From Nocardia flavorosea NBRC 108225 (GTDB lineage Bacteria > Actinomycetota > Actinomycetes > Mycobacteriales > Mycobacteriaceae): a stretch of DNA of 64,000 bases. The notes below the pieces were generated by a model that was not told where the DNA came from, searched no databases, and saw nothing but the letters and a program-made list of their open reading frames with translations. Positions 17,811-25,852 of this stretch are shown here, piece by piece; position 1 is the stretch's first letter; each line of letters opens with the position of its first letter. The stretch lies in contig NZ_BDCG01000009.1 in the NCBI RefSeq assembly GCF_001613385.1, positions 170,232 through 234,231 on the forward strand. The letters run 5' to 3'. The position numbers were made by a program, and so were the translations under genes.

Positions 17811-19687
17811 AGTGGGCGAACCTCCTGCCTGTCTCCCGGGCCGTTGTCGGGCCCGGGGGGTGTTTCTCCCGGTCCGCTATCCGGTCCCGGGGGTGTTCCT
17901 TTGATGAGCGACGGAGACCCGATGAGATCGGGGATACGAGTTTTCTGCTGCGGATCGTGCTGTTCGATGGACTTCTTCACCAGCGGCGCATACTCGCCCT
18001 CCCACCATGGCACAGTCCGCACCAGCACGGGTGGAGCCCCGGACGAGAACACGATGGCGCGACCACGTGGCAAGGTGGCCAGTGCCTGCACCGAGAACGT
18101 CTTCGACGACCCCAGCGATCGTGAGTAACTCTTACCGCCCTTCGATTCCGAGACCGACCCCGAGATGGCCGAATGCTCGCCGATGGCCTCCGAACGCTCG
18201 CGCAGGAAATTCGCGTCGTCGACGCCGCTGCCGAACACCTTGATATTGGCGGCCGACCAGAGGGCGTTCATTCCGTCGTCGCCCCAGCACCGGGCGCCCT
18301 GCGCCCAGGACTGCAGCACGGTCATCACCACGATGCCGCGTGAGCCGAAGTGGCTGTACTGCTTGGGCAGATCTTTCCAGCGCACCACATTCGCGGCCTC
18401 GTCCAGCACGGCCAGCAGCGGAATCGGCAGCCGGCCGAACGCCGACCGCGAAGCCTTGCGCATCGCGACATCGATAACGGCCTCGGTGAGCGCGCTCACC
18501 AGCGGGGCAGCCGAACCGCGGCCCTCGAGCGACAAGCTGTAGAGCGTCCCGTTGTTCTCGATGAACTCCAGCTCGTCGAACTGGGCCCGGTCTCTTTCGT
18601 TGGGATCCGTCCGCGGGGTCACCCATTTGTGCACATTGCGCAGTTTCAGGCAACGCACCATTTTCTTGGCGGTACTGAAGATTCCGCTCCGTGTCCGTGG
18701 ATCGGCGTCGTACTGTGCGCGGAGACCGGAGGCCGAGAAATTGTGCCCCGCATTGGCAAGCAGCACGACCGGATCGCGATCGTTCGGGTTCGTCACCCAT
18801 TCCCAGATCTGCGTGATGGGCATCCTGCCGACCGCCGCGGCCAGGAAGAGACCTGCCAGCAGATCTTCGGCCTCGGGGTCGAAGAAGTTGTCCTTACCGG
18901 AATCCGCACCGCTGTCGGCGTCGGCGAAGTGCCCGGCAAGCCGCGCGGCCCGCATCTCGCAGCCGTCGCTGTGCGCGTCCACCCAGTCCAGCGGGTTCCA
19001 GTACCAGATGGGTTCCTCGGCCGCGACCCCCTGCGGGTCGAAGACGAAGGTCCGGCTGCCCTTGGCTTCGCGGACATCCCGGGTCGCATCCACGACATCG
19101 CGCTTGTTCGAGGTGGCCAGGACCGGACCGATGGCACTGAGAATCGCCGGAATGACCCGCGAACTGGACTTCCCCTGCCGCGGGCCCCAGATATCGAGGT
19201 GCAGATCCTCGTACGAGCCGTACAGCATCGAGCCGTCGGCGACCGCGACACCGATCGGCACCCCCGGCGAATCGTCGGAACCGAGCCGCACACCGAGCTG
19301 TCCGGCTTTCTCCCGGACACCGGCCTCGGTCAGGGCAGCTATGGCGCCACCGTTACCCATGACATCTGCCTTGTCGTCGACTGCCAGCCGGCCGATGCTG
19401 CGTTTGGCGGCTGACCGCCGCCGCCACAGGACGAACCCGACCAGCGCGGCGACGACCAGCACCAGGATCACCGTGGCGCCGGTGGGCCAGCGCAGTTCCC
19501 CCTTGACCATTCCTGCGACGATGGCGATCGGATTGACCGGCATATCCTGCTTCTGCAGGGAGAGCATATTTCCCAGATGTAGCGCCACCCAGACTGTGGC
19601 CAGGACCGCGCCGCCCACGTATATCGCGATGAGGGTCAGGTCCGGGCCGGGGACGGCCGGATCCTTCACCGGTTTCTTCTTCGCCAT
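17807..19687 (-). CDS. VirD4/TraG-like coupling ATPase
   Basis: A 626-residue membrane ATPase. There are two N-terminal membrane segments (about 17-39 and 71-88), then a RecA-like motor with Walker A GPRQGKSSS (168-176) and Walker B LLAVLDEAA (424-432). Other TraG-type blocks are VFDPQGVA, FFDPEAEDLLAGLFLAAA and GSRGIVVMTVLQSWAQG. The C-terminus has two copies of a PPGPDxGPG motif. Coupling proteins bring DNA or protein substrates to the channel at the inner membrane. It is the most diagnostic gene of the cluster. It overlaps the DUF4913-like gene and lies 30 bases after the lipoprotein gene. Confidence 0.9.
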   Translation of the reverse strand: MAKKKPVKDPAVPGPDLTLIAIYVGGAVLATVWVALHLGNMLSLQKQDMPVNPIAIVAGMVKGELRWPTGATVILVLVVAALVGFVLWRRRSAAKRSIGRLAVDDKADVMGNGGAIAALTEAGVREKAGQLGVRLGSDDSPGVPIGVAVADGSMLYGSYEDLHLDIWGPRQGKSSSRVIPAILSAIGPVLATSNKRDVVDATRDVREAKGSRTFVFDPQGVAAEEPIWYWNPLDWVDAHSDGCEMRAARLAGHFADADSGADSGKDNFFDPEAEDLLAGLFLAAAVGRMPITQIWEWVTNPNDRDPVVLLANAGHNFSASGLRAQYDADPRTRSGIFSTAKKMVRCLKLRNVHKWVTPRTDPNERDRAQFDELEFIENNGTLYSLSLEGRGSAAPLVSALTEAVIDVAMRKASRSAFGRLPIPLLAVLDEAANVVRWKDLPKQYSHFGSRGIVVMTVLQSWAQGARCWGDDGMNALWSAANIKVFGSGVDDANFLRERSEAIGEHSAISGSVSESKGGKSYSRSLGSSKTFSVQALATLPRGRAIVFSSGAPPVLVRTVPWWEGEYAPLVKKSIEQHDPQQKTRIPDLIGSPSLIKGTPPGPDSGPGETPPGPDNGPGDRQEVRPL

Positions 19688-19717
19688 ACCTGCCTCCTCA
19701 GTGGTCCCCGCCTGTGG

Positions 19718-20320
19718 TCACCGGTAGCCGTCGAGCCGCCAGCCCGCGGGCGTCTGCACCACGGTCGCGATCACGGTGGCCGGCGCCAGGGGTTCCTCGC
19801 GGCCGTCCGGGTAGACGACGGTCTGCTCGATTCCGATCTTGTACTGCCGCACAGCGGGATCCGGCCCGGCCGGCGGCCGGTCCCCGGACGCGAAGGTGAA
19901 CGATTCGACCCGCGCTCCCGCCGCCGCCCATTCGCCCCAGCGCAGCGAAACATCGGGCACCGCCGCGGTCTCCGTCGACGCATCCAGTACCCGGACCAAG
20001 CTGGGGCCCAGGAATCTTCGTGCCCGCTCCAGAGAATCGCCCGGAACCTCGGTGGCCGGTTCCCACCGGTAGATCTCCCGCAACGCGGCGACGGCGACTC
20101 CGTCGGGTGTCGTGGGATCCGGTGCGGGGACGGCCTCCAGCCGCCGCGGGGTGGAAACGGCCGGTCCGCCCGCCGTTCCCGCATCGTTGCCACCGCCGCA
20201 GCCGCTCAGCATCGTGATGCCCAGCATCAGCGCCACCACCAGTCCCGCACCGGCACTCGTCTTCCGGTTCCAGGTTAACCGCCACAACGCCGAACGGGTC
20301 GCCGATCCGCGCGTGTTCAC
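19718..20320 (-). CDS. Lipoprotein of the secretion operon, possible VirB8-like fold
   Basis: A 200-residue protein with a basic start, a hydrophobic segment (about 27-42) and the lipobox LSGC. The mature part has TPDGVAVAALREIYRW near its start and ends in TVVQTPAGWRLDGYR, a beta-strand pattern seen in NTF2-like domains such as VirB8/TcpC. It is predicted to sit on the outer face of the membrane. It overlaps the wall-hydrolase gene by four bases. The fold assignment is an inference. Confidence 0.65.
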   Translation of the reverse strand: MNTRGSATRSALWRLTWNRKTSAGAGLVVALMLGITMLSGCGGGNDAGTAGGPAVSTPRRLEAVPAPDPTTPDGVAVAALREIYRWEPATEVPGDSLERARRFLGPSLVRVLDASTETAAVPDVSLRWGEWAAAGARVESFTFASGDRPPAGPDPAVRQYKIGIEQTVVYPDGREEPLAPATVIATVVQTPAGWRLDGYR

Positions 20321-21966
20321 AGCACCCTCCTCGCTCGGGCATCGCCGGGTACCGGCGCCTCGGCCACCCCACCCGCGGCATCCGCGGTCACCGCGGGTGC
20401 GGCGTGGATCATCTGCCCGTTACCGGCGTAGATCCCGACCCGGGCGGGGCCGCGTGCGGCGAACTCGCTGAAGACCAGGTCGCCCGGCCGGATTTCGCCG
20501 ATCGACACCTCGGTTCCGGCCTCCCACTGCTGTTCCGCGGTGCGTGGTAGCGAGACCTCGCCCCCGGAGGCGGCGAATACCGCCGCCGAGGTGAGTCCCG
20601 GACCGTCGAGTCCACCGCTGCTGGGCCCCTGTGGCCCGCCACCACCCCAGACGTACGGGGTGCCCAGCCATTCGTGTGCAGCTCGGACGATCTCGTCGCC
20701 GGCGGCGGCGTCGGTATCGGGGGCGAAGCGGCCGGAAGCGCCGGGGGCGCGGTACTCCGCTTCCATGGCCAGGATATTCGTGACGTACGGCTGGGTTTCG
20801 GAATAATGGGCGGCGACCTGATTGGGCATCCCGCCGGAGGCCAGCACCGCTCCTTCGCCCGCGTTGTAGGCGGCCAGCGTCAGCGCGACCACATCGCCGT
20901 GCACTCGCCCCTCGGCCATCCATCCGTTGATCTTGTGCGCGATCGCGCACATATATCGTCCCTGGCCCATGATCGCGTCACCGTCGTCCCATACACTGGC
21001 AACCCCGTTGCCGTCGGCGTCGATGACATAGGGCTGCCCGTCGTCGGGGTTCGTACTGGTGGCGGTACCGGGAAGGAACTGCGCGAGCCCCTGCGCCCCG
21101 GCCGGCGAGGTGAGGCCGCGCCGGAACCCGGACTCCTGGCGGCCCTGGGCGGCCAGCAAGGACGGAGTGACCTCCGGGCACAGGGAACCCGCCCGGCGGT
21201 ACCAGATCTCCAGTTCCGGCGGTACCTTCCCGTCGGCCAGCGCCCCACCGGGCGTACCGAAACCGCGTACGCACTCCGGGTCGGTCGAATAGGCCCGGGC
21301 ACCGCCGAGGTCGGGAGTCGGCGCGCCGTCGAGCCAGGGCACCGGATCGATCTGCCGCCCACCGGTGAACCGGCCACCGGGCACGACCTCGAAATGCAGA
21401 TGCGGTCCACTGGATTCACCGGCCGAGCCGACCGACCCGATATGCTGACCCGCGCGCACCTGCTCCCCCACCCGCACCAGCACCCCGTGGTCCCACATAT
21501 GTCCGTAGACGGCAGAGAACGCCCGGCCGTTACGCGGATCGGTGGAATCGACCACAATCCAATTCCCGAAGCCGGACGCCGGACCGGCGGCCACCACCAC
21601 TCCGTCGGTAACCGAGAAGATCGGGGTCCCGTCGGGCGCCGCCAGGTCGATCCCCTTGTGGCCGCCGCCGCGCGAGCCGAACACATCGGAGACCGAGAAG
21701 GTTCCGGCGGCCATCGGCCAGGTGCGGTCCAGCGGCCCGGCATCGGCCGCGAGTGCGGGTGTGGCGGTGGCGGCGGGATTGGCGGTAGCACTCGGAATAT
21801 CGCCCGCCGCCCGCGGGTCACCGCCCGGCGGAACCGATCCGCTCGGATCCACCACCGAACCCCCTTCGCAGGGGTCGTCGACGGCAGGCATCACGATGAC
21901 CAGGATCATCGTCATCAGCCCCAGTACCACTCCGAGCGCTGTCCACAGCACCGATTTCGCGTTCAC
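20317..21966 (-). CDS. Three-domain cell-wall hydrolase (M23, transglycosylase, NlpC/P60 without its Cys)
   Basis: A 549-residue, VirB1-like protein with one N-terminal membrane segment (8-28). Domain 1 is an M23 metallopeptidase with HKGID (His103, Asp107) and HLHFE (189-193). Domain 2 is a lytic transglycosylase with RQESGF (Glu278), AGAQGLAQFLPGT and AAYNAGEG. Domain 3 is NlpC/P60-like (GTPYVWGGG at 436), but the position of the nucleophile in the usual D-C-S-G-L reads Asp-Gly-Pro-Gly-Leu (454-458), while His521 remains. So two wall-cutting domains look active and the third looks dead. Such proteins open peptidoglycan for type IV channels. It overlaps the lipoprotein gene by four bases. 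Confidence 0.9.
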   Translation of the reverse strand: MNAKSVLWTALGVVLGLMTMILVIVMPAVDDPCEGGSVVDPSGSVPPGGDPRAAGDIPSATANPAATATPALAADAGPLDRTWPMAAGTFSVSDVFGSRGGGHKGIDLAAPDGTPIFSVTDGVVVAAGPASGFGNWIVVDSTDPRNGRAFSAVYGHMWDHGVLVRVGEQVRAGQHIGSVGSAGESSGPHLHFEVVPGGRFTGGRQIDPVPWLDGAPTPDLGGARAYSTDPECVRGFGTPGGALADGKVPPELEIWYRRAGSLCPEVTPSLLAAQGRQESGFRRGLTSPAGAQGLAQFLPGTATSTNPDDGQPYVIDADGNGVASVWDDGDAIMGQGRYMCAIAHKINGWMAEGRVHGDVVALTLAAYNAGEGAVLASGGMPNQVAAHYSETQPYVTNILAMEAEYRAPGASGRFAPDTDAAAGDEIVRAAHEWLGTPYVWGGGGPQGPSSGGLDGPGLTSAAVFAASGGEVSLPRTAEQQWEAGTEVSIGEIRPGDLVFSEFAARGPARVGIYAGNGQMIHAAPAVTADAAGGVAEAPVPGDARARRVL

Positions 21967-21979
21967 GGCCGCGCCTGGT

Positions 21980-22288
21980 TCACGTGTGACGCCGACTCTC
22001 GTTCAGGGTATCGGCCAGCGCTCGGTTCACTTCGGCGGCGGCGGCCAACTGCTGCTGCAGCAGGGTGACCTTGCGCCGCAGGGCCGCCGCATCCATCCGG
22101 TCCAGACCTGGCCCCTCCGCGGCCCGTACCCAGTTGCGCACCGAATTCGTATGCACCCCGATCTGTTCGGCCACCACCCGGCACGCTTCCGATTCGCTGC
22201 GTAGTTTTCCGGTCAGCGCGACGACCTGTTTCACCGCGGCGGCACGCACTTCGGGAGATACCCGCCGATACGACCGGTGCGGCATCAT
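21980..22288 (-). CDS. IS3-OrfA-like helix-turn-helix/coiled-coil protein inside the operon
   Basis: A 102-residue protein with the HTH_Tnp_1 pattern of IS3-family OrfA: YRRVSPEVRAAAVKQVVAL, then ACRVVAEQIGVHTNSVRNWV, followed by a leucine-rich coiled coil (LRRKVTLLQQQLAAAAEVN). No OrfB transposase, inverted repeats or target duplication are nearby. Its ATG overlaps the stop of the VirB4-like gene (ATGA), and the hydrolase gene begins 13 bases after its stop, so it is fully built into the operon. It may now be a DNA-binding or adaptor subunit (inference). Confidence 0.8.
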   Translation of the reverse strand: MMPHRSYRRVSPEVRAAAVKQVVALTGKLRSESEACRVVAEQIGVHTNSVRNWVRAAEGPGLDRMDAAALRRKVTLLQQQLAAAAEVNRALADTLNESRRHT

Positions 22289-24354
22289 GAACCACTCCCT
22301 CCCCCGGGGTGGGCACCGTCACCGGCCGCGGCCTCGCGGGCGCCGGAGCGGCCCGGATGCGCGGTGAATTCGTCGAACCGCTGGTTGGTGTCGTGGATTC
22401 CGCTGAGTTTCTCGGCCGCGGTGAATTCCATATGGAACGGGATACCGGGCCGGCGGTCCTCGCCGATCTTCAGCAGGAATTTTCCGGTACCGGGTGGGGA
22501 GGGCCGCACCTGGCCCGGTTTGAGTGCCTCCCCGGTCAATGCCTGGGGAGCCGACCAACTGGTCACCATCTCCTCTTCGGCGGCGGTGAACGGCACCGTA
22601 CTGTCCAGTCGTTTGATTTCCTCGGCCGGTAGGGCGCCGAAGATCTTGGCGCGCGCGCGTTCCAGGAAGCCCAGCGCCTTCGCGATGGCCGCCTCCGAGC
22701 CGAGCGACTGCAAATCCTTGATGGTGTGGCTGATCATGATCAGCGCGGTGGCGATACCGCGCTGCAGACGGGTGAGTTCGTCCACCCGGTCGACCATGAA
22801 ATCGCCGAGCCCCAGCACCTGCCACAGCTCGTCCATCACCACTTGGAAATACCGCTGCGGGGCCATCCCCGCATCGGTGAGGGTATGTGCCGCCTCCACC
22901 GCGGCGAAACCGTCGGCCCAGCAGGCCAGCATGACGGCAGCCTTGAGCTTCTTGTCCCCGTTGGGAATATGAGAGACATCGATGCACACCGCCACCGAAT
23001 CGGTATCGATCGGTACCGTGGTCTGGCCGTTGAACACCGCGCCGAACGGCCCCTGCGTCAGAGCCCGCAACGAACGCCGCAGCCCCCTGATCGCCTCCTG
23101 ATATTCGCTCGCGCTGTCGGCACCGGCATCCAGCATCATCTCCTCGCCACCGGCGACGATGATCTCCAGCAGGTTCTCCATGATCGGCGGCCGGTCCGGG
23201 CTGTACCCACTGCCCGGCCGGTACAGGATCCCCAGTGCGGTGGAGATCAGCGTCTCCTCGTAGTCGCGCACCCGGGCCCCCCGCACGAGTTCCACCAGAC
23301 CCGCGATCAAGGTGACCTGCCGGGCGTGCAGATCCTGCAATACCTGACGCTGCAATTCGGGGTGCTCCGCCAACCGCGGCACGATATCGCCCAGGACCCC
23401 GCCGGCCAGTGGATTGAGTTTGCCGTGGCCGTACCCCAGGTCGATCACCTGCCCGCCGACCAGTTCCACCAGACGCCGATAGTCGGGTTTGACATCGGCG
23501 AGGATCAACGGGGTGATGCTCTGCGCGACCCCGCCGAGCACGATCCGGCGTACCAGCGACGACTTTCCGAAACCGTTGAGCCCCAGCACGAAAAGGCTGG
23601 GTGCGGTGATGAAACTGCCGCGCATGAACCAGTTCATCGGATCGAAGCAGACGGGCGCTCCGGTATGCAGATGGGAACCCAGCGGGGTTCCGATCAACGG
23701 TGCCCCGGCACCGACGGACCAGGGCCACAACCCGGCCACTTGCGCGGTCGTGGCCCGGTACTCGACCGGGCGGCCCACAACATTCATCCGACCGCCGCCG
23801 GCTCCCGCATACCCGCGCTCGGTCAGCTGTGCGGTCTGCCGGTCGAAACCGTCCTGGAACTCCTGTTCCGCGCGGGCCTCGTAGTTGCGGCGGCGGATAT
23901 CGTCGGTGCGCACCCGGAAGGTCGCCCAGGCCGCGCGGAGTCCGGCGCCCTCGCGGCTGAGTTCCTCCAGCCGGGACCGGGTCGCCGGATCGAGCAGCGG
24001 CGGACCCGACTGCTTACGTTTCTCGGCCCGGACTTTCGCCCGGCGCGCGGCCTTGTCGAATTCCGGGGTCCCCATCGCCCGGTCGGCGGTCGTATCGACC
24101 CGGGCGCGGCGCACCCGCTCCCGGTTCGCCGCACCCCGTTCGCGCGGAACCCGGCCGCCGGGATCGGCGGTACGCGATGTCGCGCCCCGTCGTTCGGTAC
24201 GCGAGCCGCTGCCCCCGCGCCGCTGACCGGTCACGGAACCGGGCTCGGCGTCCCGGCCGCGCAGGTCCTCGTCCCGGCCCGATCGTGTCCGCTCGCCGGT
24301 AGCGACCCGGGGCCGGTTCCGTTCCCGCAAAGGGGGCTCGTGCTCGCGTACCAT
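22285..24354 (-). CDS. VirB4/TraC-like secretion ATPase
   Basis: A 689-residue protein. The first 110 residues are Arg/Gly-rich and disordered. A motor domain follows, with Walker A LGLNGFGKSSL (257-267), ILADVKPDYRRLVELVGG, GHGKLNPL, Walker B FQVVMDELWQ (503-512) and a MISHTIKDL arginine-finger-side motif. It lacks the N-terminal VirB4 half, which here seems to be supplied by the SCO6880-like protein encoded just upstream, seven bases away. It would power subunit or substrate movement at the membrane. It overlaps the HTH gene by four bases. Confidence 0.88.
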   Translation of the reverse strand: MVREHEPPLRERNRPRVATGERTRSGRDEDLRGRDAEPGSVTGQRRGGSGSRTERRGATSRTADPGGRVPRERGAANRERVRRARVDTTADRAMGTPEFDKAARRAKVRAEKRKQSGPPLLDPATRSRLEELSREGAGLRAAWATFRVRTDDIRRRNYEARAEQEFQDGFDRQTAQLTERGYAGAGGGRMNVVGRPVEYRATTAQVAGLWPWSVGAGAPLIGTPLGSHLHTGAPVCFDPMNWFMRGSFITAPSLFVLGLNGFGKSSLVRRIVLGGVAQSITPLILADVKPDYRRLVELVGGQVIDLGYGHGKLNPLAGGVLGDIVPRLAEHPELQRQVLQDLHARQVTLIAGLVELVRGARVRDYEETLISTALGILYRPGSGYSPDRPPIMENLLEIIVAGGEEMMLDAGADSASEYQEAIRGLRRSLRALTQGPFGAVFNGQTTVPIDTDSVAVCIDVSHIPNGDKKLKAAVMLACWADGFAAVEAAHTLTDAGMAPQRYFQVVMDELWQVLGLGDFMVDRVDELTRLQRGIATALIMISHTIKDLQSLGSEAAIAKALGFLERARAKIFGALPAEEIKRLDSTVPFTAAEEEMVTSWSAPQALTGEALKPGQVRPSPPGTGKFLLKIGEDRRPGIPFHMEFTAAEKLSGIHDTNQRFDEFTAHPGRSGAREAAAGDGAHPGGGSGS

Positions 24355-24361
24355 CAGTCCT

Positions 24362-25852
24362 TCACCCTGCCAATGCTTTCGGAATGGTCGCGTGCTCGGG
24401 CAAGATCACCCCGCAGCCGAGCGATGCCGCGAAGGCCGCGGCCTGGTAGCGGTAGCACCGGCGGATCTTCAACCGGGCCTGGGTCGACAGGTCGCGGGTG
24501 ATGGCTTCGATCCGCGGCAGATCGCCGCGCATGGGTTCGGTGATGGTGACAAGCGCACCGAACCGGGTGACGCCGTGCCCGCGGGCCTGTTCCTCGCGGG
24601 CCTGCTGGGTCGCGCCGACCCGCAGGGTCGCCGAGGCAGACACCACACCACGTTCGCTCTGCTGCGCGACCAGGGCGTTCTTGAAATCGTCGTCCACGAT
24701 CTCGGCGGCGTCGGCGGCCGAATGCGGCCTGTACACGATGGCGATCCGCTTGCGCGGCACCTCCGGGTTCGGCGCGAGCAGGCGCTGCAGAACTCGTTCG
24801 TCCACGGCCCCCTCGGGCGCGGTATCCATCTCCCAGGTGACCGAGCGGCCGCCGTCGTGGATCAGGTGATCCCACTTCTCGTCGTGCGATACCGGGCCCG
24901 CATCCGCCCAGTCCAGGCCGTGGCCTTCGGGTTCCCCGGCGGCGACCTCGAGATCGGCCTGCGAGGCCGGATCGTAGCTGCGCCGGATGAAACCGATGAC
25001 CTCCTCGGCCGACATCGGCTGGGCGCGCACCCCGGCTTCGGCGAGCGCGGAGCAGATACCGGGAAGCCGGCGGCCGATCTCGACCGCTTCCTCGGCCGGG
25101 TTCTTCCGTCGTTCCGCGGTGGTCGCCTTGAAGGTGATCGCGACTCGCGGCAGCAGTTGCACCCGTTCCTGCGGGAGTTCGGTGGCCAGTTCGTACATCA
25201 CCTGCTGGGCGAGGTCGGGCGATTCCGGCCGGGTGATCGTGGAAACCTCGGTGAGCAGCCGGTTCCCGGTCTCCGGCACGGTATCGATCACCGGGACGAC
25301 GGCGACGATATCGCTGGTCTGGCCGACCGACGCCAGGAAGGTGCCCCAGGCCGACACCCAGCGGTCGATCACCGGCTGGTCCACCGCTTCGTGACCTTGC
25401 GGCCACGCGCGCAGCACCACTGTGTACTGCGCGAACTGGGGTAGGTGGATCATTCCGAAGCTGTAACCGCCGGCGTCGATACCCTCGTAGAGTTTCGACG
25501 GGGCGAGCAGACCGGGCAGGCGGGTGAAACCGCCTGGTACCCGGGAGAACCGGCCGCCGCGGTACACGTGCTCGCCGCGGCTGCGTGAACGCATCCAGTG
25601 GAACATCATCAATCCCGTCTCGTAGCCCGAGCGCCCACCGTGCCGCATGACCAGGGGCGCCATGATAACCACACCGGTCCCGCCCACGATGGCGCCCCAT
25701 TGGAAACCGCCGACCATGGCGACGACCAGCGCGGTGATGACCACCACGAAGCCGAGCACGGTCTCTTCCCACCGCAAGCCGAAAAGGCCGGCGCTGCGCG
25801 GTTTCTGCCACAACCCGTAGGAGCGGCGTTCGTAGGTTTCGGTACTCGTCAT
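24362..25852 (-). CDS. SCO6880-like protein (VirB3/VirB4 N-terminal-like)
   Basis: A 496-residue protein with two close membrane segments at about 32-50 and 52-69 (VirB3-like), followed by a long cytoplasmic part (YSFGMIHLPQFAQYTVVLRAWPQGHEAVDQ onward, DWADAGPVSHDEKWDHL, ATTAERRKNPAEEAVEIG). This is the layout of the SCO6880 family that accompanies VirB4-like ATPases in actinobacterial conjugative elements. No P-loop is present. It overlaps the TrbL-like gene by four bases and is seven bases from the ATPase gene, so the two probably act as a split VirB4. Confidence 0.75.
   Translation of the reverse strand: MTSTETYERRSYGLWQKPRSAGLFGLRWEETVLGFVVVITALVVAMVGGFQWGAIVGGTGVVIMAPLVMRHGGRSGYETGLMMFHWMRSRSRGEHVYRGGRFSRVPGGFTRLPGLLAPSKLYEGIDAGGYSFGMIHLPQFAQYTVVLRAWPQGHEAVDQPVIDRWVSAWGTFLASVGQTSDIVAVVPVIDTVPETGNRLLTEVSTITRPESPDLAQQVMYELATELPQERVQLLPRVAITFKATTAERRKNPAEEAVEIGRRLPGICSALAEAGVRAQPMSAEEVIGFIRRSYDPASQADLEVAAGEPEGHGLDWADAGPVSHDEKWDHLIHDGGRSVTWEMDTAPEGAVDERVLQRLLAPNPEVPRKRIAIVYRPHSAADAAEIVDDDFKNALVAQQSERGVVSASATLRVGATQQAREEQARGHGVTRFGALVTITEPMRGDLPRIEAITRDLSTQARLKIRRCYRYQAAAFAASLGCGVILPEHATIPKALAG

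Noticed and set aside
21980..22288. An active insertion sequence
   Set aside because: Only an OrfA-like protein is present. There is no OrfB, inverted repeat or target duplication, and the gene is translationally coupled to its neighbours.
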